Assembly (NCBI GenBank): GCA_021414085.1
Contig: JAIOPC010000017.1
Span: 124,001-188,000, forward strand
DNA: 64,000 nt
Source of the DNA: Actinomycetes bacterium
GTDB taxonomy: Bacteria > Actinomycetota > Acidimicrobiia > Acidimicrobiales > Ilumatobacteraceae
Reading direction: 5' to 3'
Shown here: positions 9,838 through 19,887 of the stretch, in pieces
How positions within the stretch are numbered: position 1 is the stretch's first letter
Layout of the letters: each line of letters starts with the position of its first letter
Program-made: the position numbers and the translations under genes
Notes under the pieces: model-generated
Told to the model about the DNA's origin: nothing
Database searches by the model: none
The model's input: only the letters and a program-made list of their open reading frames with translations

Positions 9838-10866
9838 GTGGCCGACGTCCGAGCAGATGTTCTCGATCCTTTCGCCGACTTGCGTTTGACGGAATGGACG
9901 TCGTGCGGCGGGTGTGCTGCGAAGTGGGGTGCGTCGCTGCTCACTGATCTGGTGCGCGATATGCCTGCGGGTCTCGACCCGTCGTTGCTCGTCGGCCTCG
10001 CCCCGTTCGACGACGCAGCGATTTATCAGGTCTCGCCCGATATCGCGCTGGTGAGCACGACCGACTTCTTCCCGCCGCTCGTCGATCATCCGGCCGACTT
10101 CGGTGCGATCGCGGCAGCCAACGCGTGCAGCGACGTGTTCGCCATGGGTGGGCGAGTGGTCGTGGCGGTCAACGTTGCAGCGTTTCCCGAACACTTCCCG
10201 CGCGAAGCAATCGTTGCGATCTTCGATGCGGCTGCCGCCGTCGTAGCGGAAGCAGGTGGCACGATCGCTGGCGGGCACACGATTCGAAACCCGGAACCGA
10301 TTTTCGGACTTGCCGTGCAAGGCGTCGTGCATCCGCAACGTGTCTTCCGCAAGGGCGGCGCACTACCTGGAGACGTGTTGATGCTGAGCAAGCCGATTGG
10401 TACGGCGCTGGCCCTCGCTGGCGGTTCGGCGGACGACAAGGCGGCGGCTATCGCGGGCATGCGTCGACTGAATCGCGCTGCCTCCGAAGAGTTGCAGGCG
10501 CTCGGGTCGGCAGTTCACGCGGTCACCGACGTCACCGGCTACGGACTTGCCGGGCACGGGTGGGAGATGGCCGAGCGCGGCAATGTGCAGGTGATCGTCG
10601 ACACCGAGGGCATCGTTGCGTACCCCGGTGCGCGCGAAGCAGCCGAGCGCGGTGTGCGCACCGGCGGCGATCCGCGTAACCGCGACTACGTGCAGTTGCA
10701 TGTGCAGTCAACGGCGAGTGCTGCTGGCGAAGCATTGTGCATGGATCCCCAAACATCGGGCGGCTTGCTGGCAGCTATCGACCCTGCTGCAGTCGGATCG
10801 CTTGCCGACAACTGGTGGCGTGTTGGCGACGTGGCAGCTGGACCGGCCGCCATCGTGTTGCGCTGA
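9838..10866 (+). CDS. selD: selenide, water dikinase
   Basis: LTEWTSCGGCAAKWG (catalytic Cys), DDAAIY, STTDFFPP, GGRVVVAVNVAAFP, GHTIRNPEPIFGLAVQG, DVTGYGLAGH, DPQTSGGLL. Confidence 0.96.
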   Translation: MADVRADVLDPFADLRLTEWTSCGGCAAKWGASLLTDLVRDMPAGLDPSLLVGLAPFDDAAIYQVSPDIALVSTTDFFPPLVDHPADFGAIAAANACSDVFAMGGRVVVAVNVAAFPEHFPREAIVAIFDAAAAVVAEAGGTIAGGHTIRNPEPIFGLAVQGVVHPQRVFRKGGALPGDVLMLSKPIGTALALAGGSADDKAAAIAGMRRLNRAASEELQALGSAVHAVTDVTGYGLAGHGWEMAERGNVQVIVDTEGIVAYPGAREAAERGVRTGGDPRNRDYVQLHVQSTASAAGEALCMDPQTSGGLLAAIDPAAVGSLADNWWRVGDVAAGPAAIVLR

Positions 10867-11537
10867 TGGCCGGGCGCGCGCCTACCCGAACGTTCGAGAA
10901 CGAGTTGGCCGCCGCGGGTCATGAGATCATCGTCGGTATCGATGAGGTTGGCCGCGGTGCATGGGCTGGGCCGCTGATGGTGGGTGCCGCCGTGCTACCC
11001 CGCGGCAAGCGGGTGAACGGCGTGCGCGATTCAAAGATGCTGAGCGAAGCCAACCGCGAGTTTTTGTTCGACCGCATTGCCGGATGGTGCGAGGCGTGGG
11101 CGGTTGGTGCTGCCAGCCAGCAGGAGTGCGACGATCTCGGAATGACCGCCGCGCAAAAGCTGGCGACTCGTCGTGCCATCGATGGCCTTGGAGTGCTGCC
11201 CGATGTTGCGGTCGTTGATGGCAAGTGGAACTTCGTCTCACCGTGCGTCGCGAAGGTCGAGATGATGGTGAAGGCCGACCAGAAGTGCCTGTCGGTCGCG
11301 GCGGCCAGCATCCTTGCCAAGGTCACGCGCGATCGCCTGATGCGTGAAGCCGCAGAAGACTTTCCGCACTGGAGCTTCGACACCAACAAGGGTTACCCGT
11401 GCACGATGCACAAGGCGGCACTGCAGGCATACGGCCCGTCGGCGATCCATCGCCGAACGTGGGTGTTCATGGACAACTTCGTGCCGTGGCCCGGAGTACC
11501 AAGGGTGATCAACCCCGAACAACCAACGCTGTTCTAG
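10866..11537 (+). CDS. rnhB: ribonuclease HII
   Basis: GIDEVGRGAWAGP, DSKMLSE, ASILAKVTRDRLM. Confidence 0.96.
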   Translation: MAGRAPTRTFENELAAAGHEIIVGIDEVGRGAWAGPLMVGAAVLPRGKRVNGVRDSKMLSEANREFLFDRIAGWCEAWAVGAASQQECDDLGMTAAQKLATRRAIDGLGVLPDVAVVDGKWNFVSPCVAKVEMMVKADQKCLSVAAASILAKVTRDRLMREAAEDFPHWSFDTNKGYPCTMHKAALQAYGPSAIHRRTWVFMDNFVPWPGVPRVINPEQPTLF

Positions 11538-11728
11538 ACGTCAAGCAGTCCTCGTGCTCGACAGTTGCGCTCCTCGCGTTCGGCCTTTTCTTCGCGATCG
11601 GCGCGTCGGCCTTCGTCAGCTGTCTCAGTGGCGCGGTGTCCATACTTTCCGCGCAGACTCCGAACGAAGTCCGGGTCCACTCGGCGCACGACCACCTTTG
11701 AAACCGGCTTGTGTGTGGTTTCGTCCAT
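11534..11728 (-). CDS. small hypothetical protein
   Basis: 64-aa charged ORF in an otherwise unassigned gap; weak. Confidence 0.3.
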   Translation of the reverse strand: MDETTHKPVSKVVVRRVDPDFVRSLRGKYGHRATETADEGRRADREEKAEREERNCRARGLLDV

Positions 11729-11789
11729 ATGACGAAGCGTAGGTGTGAACTGACTCGCCGAACGCTTGACTTCCGTCTTGGTAGGAGAT

Positions 11790-12944
11790 TCAGGCTTGTT
11801 CGAGGGCTTGTGCCAGATCGGCCACCAAGTCGGCGGCGGTCTCGATGCCGACGCTGAGGCGTAGCAAGTTGTCGGGGACTTCGAGTGGTGAGCCTGCCGC
11901 CGATGCGTGCGTCATCTGGCCGGGGTGCTCGATCAGGCTCTCGACAGCGCCAAGGCTTTCGCCGAGCGTGAACAACTCGGTTGCCGCAGCGACGCGTAGC
12001 GCGGCAGCTTGACCAGCGCGCAAGGTGAAGCTGACCATGCCGCCGAAGTCGCGCATCTGTTTCGCTGCCGCGCGATGGCCGGGATGATCGGGGAGTTGCG
12101 GGTACAGAACGCGCTCGACTGCCTTGTGGCCGATGAGCACGTCGACGATCGAGCGCGCGTTGCTGCAGTGGCGCTCCATTCGTACAGCGAGCGTCTTCGC
12201 CCCACGCAAGGCGAGGTAGCAGTCGAAGGGTGATGGCACCGCGCCAGCGGCGTTCTGTGTGAAGCGCAGTCGCTGCGCGATGTCGTCGTCGTTGGCGGCC
12301 GCGAAACCGCCGACCACGTCGCTATGGCCACCGAGGTACTTCGTCGCCGAGTGCACGACGAGATCGGCGCCGAGCGAAAGTGGCTGCTGCAGATACGGAG
12401 TAGCGAACGTGTTGTCGACGACCACGACCGCACCGCGCTCGTGCGCGAGCGCGCAGATTGCTTCGATGTCGAAGCAACGCAACAGCGGATTGGTCGGTGT
12501 CTCCAGCCACACCAATTTTGTGTCCTTCGGCCAACTCGCCGCGAGTGCATCGACATCGAGAAGGTCGACCGCTGTCCACGGCAGGTGCGTGTGCACCTTG
12601 CTGATCAGTCGATACGTGCCGCCGTATGCATCGTTACCGAGCAAGACACGATCACCGGCTTTGAACAACCGCAGGATGTTGTCCTCGGCGGCCAGGCCAC
12701 TCGCGAACGCGAGACCGTGCGTGGCGCCTTCAAGCGCGGCGATCTGCGTTTCGTACGCGGTGCGTGTCGGGTTGCCGCTGCGGCTGTATTCGAAGCCCTT
12801 CGTGTTGCCGACGCCATCTTGTGCGAACGTCGTGCTGAGGCTGATCGGTGGCACGACGGCGCCGGTCGTCGGGTCAGGCTCCTGGCCCGCATGAATGGCG
12901 CGGGTGTCGAAGCCCCACGACTCTTGCGCTTCGATCTCACCCAC
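11790..12944 (-). CDS. metB: cystathionine gamma-synthase/lyase (PLP-dependent)
   Basis: FDTRAIHAGQEPDP, SRSGNPTR, SATKYLGGHSDVVGG. Confidence 0.93.
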   Translation of the reverse strand: MGEIEAQESWGFDTRAIHAGQEPDPTTGAVVPPISLSTTFAQDGVGNTKGFEYSRSGNPTRTAYETQIAALEGATHGLAFASGLAAEDNILRLFKAGDRVLLGNDAYGGTYRLISKVHTHLPWTAVDLLDVDALAASWPKDTKLVWLETPTNPLLRCFDIEAICALAHERGAVVVVDNTFATPYLQQPLSLGADLVVHSATKYLGGHSDVVGGFAAANDDDIAQRLRFTQNAAGAVPSPFDCYLALRGAKTLAVRMERHCSNARSIVDVLIGHKAVERVLYPQLPDHPGHRAAAKQMRDFGGMVSFTLRAGQAAALRVAAATELFTLGESLGAVESLIEHPGQMTHASAAGSPLEVPDNLLRLSVGIETAADLVADLAQALEQA

Positions 12945-14349
12945 GGTTCACCGCCTCGAAGTACGTGAGCAAGTCGGTGCGGGTGAGCACGCTGAGCGGG
13001 CGGCCGCCGGACAGCACCAGCAATGCAGGTGCGCGATCGAGCATCTCGACCGCCAGCTTCACGGCTTGCCCGGCACCGATCGTCGGCAGCTTCGGACCCA
13101 TCACGTGCTCGACCGGCGTCTTCATCACCGCGGGGTCGCGGTAGACGGCTTCCATCAAGTCGAGTTCGTCGACAGCGCCCGACACTTCGGCAGCAGCGAA
13201 CGGCGGAGTGTTCTTGCATACAGGTATTTGGCTGATGCCGTTGGCGCGCATCAGGTCGATGGTTTCGCGAACTGAGGTCGCAGGGTTGACGTAGAGCAGC
13301 GACGGGGTGTCGCCGCGAGTGGCGAGCACGTCGGAGATGCATTCGTCGCTCTCGCGCAGGAAACCAAAGTTGGCCATCCACTTGTCGTCGAATACGCGCG
13401 ACAGATAGCCGCGCCCGGAGTCGGGGTTGAGCACAACCACGATGTCATCGGGCTTGGCTGTCTTTGCCACGCGAATCGCGGCGGCGACGGCGAGGCCACC
13501 GGAGCCGCCGATCAGGATTCCTTCCTCGCGGCTGACCTGACGTGCGACCAGGAAGCTCTCCTCGTCGCTGACCGGAACCACTTCGTCGTATAGCTCGGGT
13601 GCCCAGGCGGCGGGGTAGAAGTCTTCGCCGACACCTTCTACTAAGTACGGCCGTCCCGAACCGCCGCTGAACACCGACGCGTCGGGGTCGGCGGCGACGA
13701 TGCGCACGTTCGGGTTCTGCTCTTTCAGATAACGCGCCGTGCCGGTGATGGTGCCGCACGTGCCGGCACCGGCAACGAAGTGGGTGATGCGCCCGCCGGT
13801 TTGCGCCCACAACTCGGGGCCAGTTGTCAGCTCGTGCGCCAGGGGGTTGTTCGGGTTGGCGTATTGGTTGGGGCGAAACGCATTGCGCTCGATGGTCAGG
13901 CGCTCGGCGACCTTGTAGTAGCTGGTCGGATCCTCTGGCGGCACGGCCACCGGGCACACCACTACCTCTGCGCCATACGCGCGCAGCAGGCTGACCTTCT
14001 CGGGGGCGACCTTGTCGGTCATCACGAACACGCACTTGTAGCCACGCTGTGCGGCCACTATCGCCAACCCGACGCCAGTGTTTCCGCTGGTCGGCTCGAC
14101 GATGGTTCCGCCCGGCTTCAGCAGCCCGTCGCGCTCGCCAGCGAGGATCATCTCCAGCGCCGGCCGATCCTTCGAGGAGCCACCCGGGTTGCTGGTTTCC
14201 ATCTTCATCACCAGCACGCACGGCAGGTTGTGCAGTTCGGTGATCCTCTTCAACACCACCAGTGGTGTGTTGCCAATCAGGTCGATCACGCTTTCGGCGA
14301 TCTGTGTGCCGTGCAGTCGCGCATCGGCGGCGTCGTTGCCCCAGGCCAT
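12937..14349 (-). CDS. cystathionine beta-synthase with C-terminal CBS domains
   Basis: IGNTPLVVL, KDRPALEMI, PTSGNTGVGLA, and C-terminal CBS pair. Confidence 0.92.
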   Translation of the reverse strand: MAWGNDAADARLHGTQIAESVIDLIGNTPLVVLKRITELHNLPCVLVMKMETSNPGGSSKDRPALEMILAGERDGLLKPGGTIVEPTSGNTGVGLAIVAAQRGYKCVFVMTDKVAPEKVSLLRAYGAEVVVCPVAVPPEDPTSYYKVAERLTIERNAFRPNQYANPNNPLAHELTTGPELWAQTGGRITHFVAGAGTCGTITGTARYLKEQNPNVRIVAADPDASVFSGGSGRPYLVEGVGEDFYPAAWAPELYDEVVPVSDEESFLVARQVSREEGILIGGSGGLAVAAAIRVAKTAKPDDIVVVLNPDSGRGYLSRVFDDKWMANFGFLRESDECISDVLATRGDTPSLLYVNPATSVRETIDLMRANGISQIPVCKNTPPFAAAEVSGAVDELDLMEAVYRDPAVMKTPVEHVMGPKLPTIGAGQAVKLAVEMLDRAPALLVLSGGRPLSVLTRTDLLTYFEAVNRG

Positions 14350-14405
14350 GCCCGCAGAGTACCGGCCACACGAGTCGAGTCGGTCCGACAACTTAGGGTG
14401 AGCGC

Positions 14406-16175
14406 GTGGAACCGGATCGGCAGGCCGGGAGTGTGCACCTTGTGCATCGTGTGAACTCGGCTTCGTTGCTGATCATTGGCGGCGTCGTTGCCGTTGATCC
14501 GCTTGGATTGTGGCCGTTCGGTCCCTTGCGCTGGCTGGTGGTTTCCACCTTGGGCGTCGGTGTGGTGGGCATCTGTTTGCGGCGTGCCTCGACGCGCCTT
14601 GACGGTCGCACCCTCGCGCTTTGGCTGTTGCTACTCGTGTGCCTGACTCTGAGCGCTGTGACGAATGGCGATGTGTGGATAGCGCTAGTCGGAACCGACA
14701 CCCGCCACTTTGGGCTGGCAACTTGGCTGCTCTGCTGGGGTTTGTTCTGCGCAGGGCAACAACTGCGCGGTCATGAGACACAATTGCTGCGGGCTGGCAC
14801 CGTGGCAGCGTTGGCCGTTGGCTTGTGGTGTGCCTGGGAAGCATTGTTCGGCCCTCCGATTGCACTTGGCATCAACAGCGGTCGCCTCACCGGTCCGTTC
14901 GGTTCCGCCGCGTTGGTGGGTGGCGCAATGTGTCTGCTACTCCCGTTGGCGGTTGCGTCGGCGCTAGACCGACGGACCTCGCGCGGGTGGCGTGTCGCTG
15001 CCGCTATTGCTGTCACGTCGGGCGTTGCTGCGGCGATCGGGAGTGGTGCGCGCGCAGCGTGGGTCGGGCTGGTCGTTGCAGCAGTGATCGTGGCGTGGAA
15101 AGTCGCTGCGGCGCGTCGGCCGCTCACGATTGTCGGTAGTGGTCTCGTCGTGGTGATGTTGGTGTGCCTTCCGTTGCTGGGGTCAGTGTTCGAGCGCAGT
15201 CATGGCTCCTCGAGTCGCCTCGATGAGTGGAGGGTCGCTACACGTGTCATTGCGAACCATCCGCTGCTCGGAGTTGGCCCTGAGGGATATCGCATCGTGG
15301 TGAGTGAAGGTGTCGATGCCGACTACGAGCGCGCCTACCCGCGCGACAACGTGCTGCCCGACCGAGCTCATTCATCGCTGCTCGATGTAGCGCTGGCCGG
15401 TGGCCTCTTTGCTGCGGCAGCGTACGCAGGGCTTCTGGTCGTCATCGGTCGTCGCGTAGTCGGTCGGCTTGCTCATGCCTCGCCTGCGCAAGTTGCACTG
15501 TCGGCATCCTTCTTCGCGTACTTCTCCGCGCAGTTGTTGCTGTTTCCAGTGTTCGAGCTCGACCCGATTACGTGGTTGCTGGCGGGCGTTGTCGTCGCCG
15601 GTGCCGTGCCTGCTCGCGCGCGCACAGCCTTGACAGTCCATTTGAAAACGGCCGCGGCAGGGGTCGTCGCACTCGCGTTGATGATCGTCGGAGTGCTTGA
15701 CGTCGCGGCCAACCGGCTCGCACACGACGCGGTCAATGCGTCGGCCGTCGGTGATGACGCGGACGCCCGGGACCTCGCGGAGCGTGCAACACGATTGCGG
15801 CCGGACTCCATCTCGTACCGGATGATCGCCACGCAGGTGATGTTGGCAGCTGACACTGTCAGTGCCACCGACTTGTCACTGTCGCACGCAGCGTCCGCCC
15901 TGGATTGGTCGCGGCGCGATCCCGTCGCGGTTGACCTGTGGGCATCGAGTTTGCTGCAGCGCGCTTCGCAGACGGGAGACGAGGCCGATGGCCGCGCCGC
16001 GTTGACGGCGTGGCAGGAACTGGTCGAACGCGACCCAAATCGGACTCGCTGGCAGCTGCAGTTGGGAAGAGCAGCAGCGCTGGTCGGCGAGGTCGATGTT
16101 GCTCGGGATGCGTGGGAACGAGCAGCGGCGCTTGGTTCTGCGCAGGCCGAGGAACTTGTGGAGGAGTTGCCGTGA
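14406..16175 (+). CDS. O-antigen ligase-like polytopic membrane protein with C-terminal TPR-like region
   Basis: many hydrophobic segments, GVGPEGYRIVVSEG..DRAHSSLLDVALAGG signature, helical repeats at C-terminus. Confidence 0.75.
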   Translation: MEPDRQAGSVHLVHRVNSASLLIIGGVVAVDPLGLWPFGPLRWLVVSTLGVGVVGICLRRASTRLDGRTLALWLLLLVCLTLSAVTNGDVWIALVGTDTRHFGLATWLLCWGLFCAGQQLRGHETQLLRAGTVAALAVGLWCAWEALFGPPIALGINSGRLTGPFGSAALVGGAMCLLLPLAVASALDRRTSRGWRVAAAIAVTSGVAAAIGSGARAAWVGLVVAAVIVAWKVAAARRPLTIVGSGLVVVMLVCLPLLGSVFERSHGSSSRLDEWRVATRVIANHPLLGVGPEGYRIVVSEGVDADYERAYPRDNVLPDRAHSSLLDVALAGGLFAAAAYAGLLVVIGRRVVGRLAHASPAQVALSASFFAYFSAQLLLFPVFELDPITWLLAGVVVAGAVPARARTALTVHLKTAAAGVVALALMIVGVLDVAANRLAHDAVNASAVGDDADARDLAERATRLRPDSISYRMIATQVMLAADTVSATDLSLSHAASALDWSRRDPVAVDLWASSLLQRASQTGDEADGRAALTAWQELVERDPNRTRWQLQLGRAAALVGEVDVARDAWERAAALGSAQAEELVEELP

Positions 16176-16755
16176 AGATGGAACCAGAATCTGCACCGCG
16201 GAGTGTGGAGGATATGCAGATCGCGCTTGATCAGCCGGCCGCGAACCCGAACGCGGTTGCCGAGGTTGCCACGCGCTTGACGTTCGAGGACTTCTGGCGC
16301 TCCGAACACGTCTCCGTTGCACGCGCCTTGGCGTTCACCCTCGGCGACGTGCAACTCGCAGCCGAGGCAACTGACGAGGCGATGGCGCGAGCCTTTCAGC
16401 ACTGGGCACGCGTCGGCACGCTCGACAGCCCGGCCGGGTGGACGTATCGCGTTGGCCTCAACTGGAGTCGCTCTGTTCTTCGCCGCATACATCGCCGGCC
16501 ACCCTCGTGGTTGGCGCAACCGAACACGCATCACGATGCGCCGATCGTCGATCCCAGCATCGCGGCCGCAATTCAGCTGTTGCCTGCGGGCCAACGCGCA
16601 GTGATCGCGTGCAGGTTGCTACTGAACTATTCAGAACAACAGACCGCGACGTTGTGCGCGTCCGTCCGGGCACCGTCAAGAGCCGACTGTCGCGTGCCGT
16701 CAGCCAACTCTCTACCTCTCTCTCCCATCTCAATCCCAAGGAGCAGCAATCATGA
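16172..16755 (+). pseudogene. ECF-type RNA polymerase sigma factor, frameshifted in region 4 (intact only if -1 shift near 16655)
   Basis: frame 1 gives LTFEDFWRSEHVSVARALAFTLGD...LLLNYSEQQTATL; the -1 frame gives VRVRPGTVKSRLSRAVSQLSTSLSHLNPKEQQS ending in ATGA overlap with next gene. Confidence 0.75.
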
Positions 16756-18701
16756 ACCACCCCGACAAGAACGAGGCTGCGGTGTCCGACATCGTTCGCC
16801 ACGTCGTTGATCTACTCGAAGTACCGACTTCAGGGTTAACAGCAGTTAGCGAACACGGCACGGCTCGGCGGCGCCGCGCTCGTGCCGCGGTGGCAAGCGC
16901 CTGCGCCGTGGTATTGGTCGGCGCGGGCGTGCTGGCGGTACAGCAGCTGAGCTCAACTAACGATCGCGCGACGAGCCCGGGTGTTGCGCCAGACTTGGCG
17001 CCCGACTCAACCACAACTGGCAGCGGCTTGCCCGTGCAAGATGCCGCTGGGGTGCCTGTCACGCGCGTCGATTCGGCGTTCGTGTGGAACACGGTGTTGC
17101 CGGGAAGCGCGGAGGCGATCGGCAGTCTGCTCTTCGGAATCGGCGCTACCGAAGGAGCGCCCTACCTGGCGTGGTCAACCGCGCCCGGTTTCAACGCCAG
17201 CTACGACTACGTGCCGACGCTTTATCGATCCGACGATGGCATTCACTGGACAGCCGCCGGCGACAGCACGTTCACCGAACCGGACGTGACTCGCCGCGGG
17301 TTGGCGGTGCAAGGCGACACGATGTTTGCGTTCGGCACAGCCGCCGCAACGGCTGCGATTCCTAAAGGTGGCGCGGGTGATGCCGTAGTCGACATCAGTA
17401 CCGACCAAGGTGCGACATGGCAACCGCAGGTGCTGCCCATTGATCTTCGTGGTCTTGCCGCCACCGATGGTGTGCAGGGCGTTGGCCTCAACGGCGCGAT
17501 GGCCGCTGCCGATGGCGTCGTTGTTGTCGTCGCGCAACCGTCCGTTGTTTGGGAAGCGCAGAACCAGGGCTACATGATCATCACATCGCAAGGTGCTTAT
17601 CGGATCACTTATCCGACGTGCGACAACGCCGTTGGATGTGTTGCGACCACAGTGTCGTACAACGGAGCAACGGCTGATACCGCGTCGGCTGGGGCGACCG
17701 ACGACACCCTGCCCATCATCAGCGACTTGATTCCGCTCAGCGAACTCGGCATCGACCCAGAGACCGTGGAGGCCGCTCGCACCCCGCGGGTTTTTGTGAG
17801 CGTCGACGGTGTCACGTTCACCGAGGCGACACTTCCGCCGCTGCCCGATGACGTCATGGCAGGTGACGGATTCGCGATACAGGCGACTGCGGCTAACGGA
17901 ATGTTCTACCTGACGATTCCCGTCAGTACGTTCGATCCCGCAAGCGCTTCTGCCATGTATGGCAACAGCCAACTCGTCTATCGCTCTGCTGACGGCATGA
18001 CATGGGAACAGGTTGGCGACGTCAACTCGTTCGCCAGTGGCCAGAGCTTCTTGGGTGTGCTGCCCAACGGCACGATGGTCGCTCAGTCATACACCTCGAC
18101 GGGTTCGTCCGTCATCGCTACCTCCGCTGACGGAGTCACCTGGGTGGTCCACGACCTCACCCCACTGATCGAGCCGAGCGATGGCGAGATCGTTGCCATC
18201 AATCTGTGGTCAGTGATGGTCGGCGCTCAGGGCATCACAGCCAGCGGAGCTGTTTACAACGATCCGATTGCGGAGGCGGGTGGTCGCTCGATCGAACGTG
18301 ACAGCGTGCGATTGGAAGTTCAATCCAGCACCTTCAGCCAGCCGCGGGCCTACGACAGCGAGAGTGGGGACGAGTTCGCGCAGTCGAGTCTGCGTTACAT
18401 GAACGATGGCGGACTCGACGTGATGGCGGACGATGGATCGGTGTTGGCAAGCTTCACTCCCAACGAATTGCAACAACTGCAGAACAGCCAAGAGGGGCAG
18501 CTGTTCACCAAAGTGCTGTTGCACTCCGATGATGGCGTGAATTGGTCGCGCGAGAATTTGGCCGAGCTCGCCGGGTCCAACGATGCCAACCTGGGATTCT
18601 TTCAACAGCTCGATGACAAAGTGCTGATCAACCTGATCGACCCTTCGCAGCGCACCGACGACCTGGCCTTGACGATGGTGCTAGTCGGCACCCGCAAGTA
18701 A
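16752..18701 (+). CDS. anti-sigma-factor-like membrane protein with extracytoplasmic Asp-box repeat domain
   Basis: short N-terminal cytosolic region, single TM (AAVASACAVVLVGAGVLAV), then repeated SxDxGxxW motifs; ATGA-coupled to sigma factor. Confidence 0.65.
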   Translation: MNHPDKNEAAVSDIVRHVVDLLEVPTSGLTAVSEHGTARRRRARAAVASACAVVLVGAGVLAVQQLSSTNDRATSPGVAPDLAPDSTTTGSGLPVQDAAGVPVTRVDSAFVWNTVLPGSAEAIGSLLFGIGATEGAPYLAWSTAPGFNASYDYVPTLYRSDDGIHWTAAGDSTFTEPDVTRRGLAVQGDTMFAFGTAAATAAIPKGGAGDAVVDISTDQGATWQPQVLPIDLRGLAATDGVQGVGLNGAMAAADGVVVVVAQPSVVWEAQNQGYMIITSQGAYRITYPTCDNAVGCVATTVSYNGATADTASAGATDDTLPIISDLIPLSELGIDPETVEAARTPRVFVSVDGVTFTEATLPPLPDDVMAGDGFAIQATAANGMFYLTIPVSTFDPASASAMYGNSQLVYRSADGMTWEQVGDVNSFASGQSFLGVLPNGTMVAQSYTSTGSSVIATSADGVTWVVHDLTPLIEPSDGEIVAINLWSVMVGAQGITASGAVYNDPIAEAGGRSIERDSVRLEVQSSTFSQPRAYDSESGDEFAQSSLRYMNDGGLDVMADDGSVLASFTPNELQQLQNSQEGQLFTKVLLHSDDGVNWSRENLAELAGSNDANLGFFQQLDDKVLINLIDPSQRTDDLALTMVLVGTRK

Positions 18702-18726
18702 CCCGTCGCCGCCTTAGATCGTGTGA

Positions 18727-18769
18727 ACGGACGCCCGCTCAGTCTCTGGGAGAACTGGCGGGCGTCCGT
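18727..18769. terminator. bidirectional hairpin between convergent genes
   Basis: ACGGACGCCCGC ... GCGGGCGTCCGT, 12-bp perfect stem. Confidence 0.7.
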
Positions 18770-18798
18770 CACCGAGTGAGTGACTCGTCGAGTCGGGG

Positions 18799-19749
18799 TT
18801 ACGGCGCTGTGTAGGCCCAACTGAACCGGAAGTACAGGTCGTCGTTCAGCGCTCCGTTCGAACTGGCTATCACGCGGAAGTACCGATCCGAGAACGCCGT
18901 CCGCCCGGAGTCCGATCCCTCAAGTTGAGTGACGCCGCTGTGGGCGTCGAGGTAGAGGCACACCTTTCCAGGAGGGGCTGTTGGAGCCGAAATTGAGCCG
19001 GTGCAGGTTGCGTCGCTTTCGGCCGAATCTGGGTCGGCGGCAAAGTTCACGAGATCGCTGGTGAGGACGTTCGGGGCACGAGCGGGAAGCTCGACCAATA
19101 TCTGGACGTCTTCGTTGGTTACAACGACCGTGTGATCGAACATCTCCCATCCGGTCACCGTCTTACCAGAGGGCACGAAGGCAGTACCGAGCGCGACGGA
19201 AGTCGTGTACCCGACGACGTCGATCAGGATTTCGGTGATCGGGCCAGCGACTCCGTAGGCGTCGAACGTAATGTCGATCTTGCCAGCATTTGGCCCTGAC
19301 GCTGGCAACGACACCAACACTGCGTTGGGCACCGTTTCGCCAGCGTTCACGTTCAACGACGACGTCGTCGGCGCGCCTGTCGCGTTGCCAGGGCGAATCG
19401 ATATGAATCCGTTCGCCCCCGTGCCAGTTGCGGTGACGTTGAGTATCACGCCAGTCGCCCCGGTCGGTACCACCGTTTGGGCGCCGTTGGTTGTCGGTAC
19501 AGAACCAGTCACCTGCAGTTTCTGGGAAACTGCTGACACGAACGGCCCATTAAGACCGACGTTGACCGGATCGCGGGTGTCAAGGATGCGCACGGGGTCA
19601 ATGAGCACTGTGTTGCTCTCTGGGGGGCCTCCAGCGGCATCGACGAGGAACAGTCCTCCACCACCCAAACTCACCGCCACGGCCGCTCCGATCGCTGCCC
19701 AGCGCGTTCTTACCAACCGGTCCACCCCATCAACCGCGTGCTTCGCCAT
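18799..19749 (-). CDS. secreted protein with (R)ILDTRDP-type repeat domain
   Basis: signal/TM segment then VRILDTRDPVNVGLNGPF...IRPGNATGAPTTSSLNVNAGETVPNAVLV. Confidence 0.65.
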   Translation of the reverse strand: MAKHAVDGVDRLVRTRWAAIGAAVAVSLGGGGLFLVDAAGGPPESNTVLIDPVRILDTRDPVNVGLNGPFVSAVSQKLQVTGSVPTTNGAQTVVPTGATGVILNVTATGTGANGFISIRPGNATGAPTTSSLNVNAGETVPNAVLVSLPASGPNAGKIDITFDAYGVAGPITEILIDVVGYTTSVALGTAFVPSGKTVTGWEMFDHTVVVTNEDVQILVELPARAPNVLTSDLVNFAADPDSAESDATCTGSISAPTAPPGKVCLYLDAHSGVTQLEGSDSGRTAFSDRYFRVIASSNGALNDDLYFRFSWAYTAP

Positions 19750-19887
19750 GTTGAATCCCCATTCAGTTTCGATCCGGCCCGATGTGAGCGCGAGCCCACA
19801 GCATGTTGCGGAGACTCGCCCCCGTCAACCCCAGCCTCGGAACTTGTCGGCATCCACCGCTGCGCTGCGTGACACCCCCTGAGTACC

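Noticed and set aside
9838-10866. SelD itself as a selenoprotein
   Set aside because: The catalytic position is encoded as Cys and no in-frame TGA occurs before the stop.
16640-16670. Programmed -1 ribosomal frameshift in the sigma factor
   Set aside because: No canonical slippery heptamer; single-base indel or assembly error is simpler, pending read inspection.
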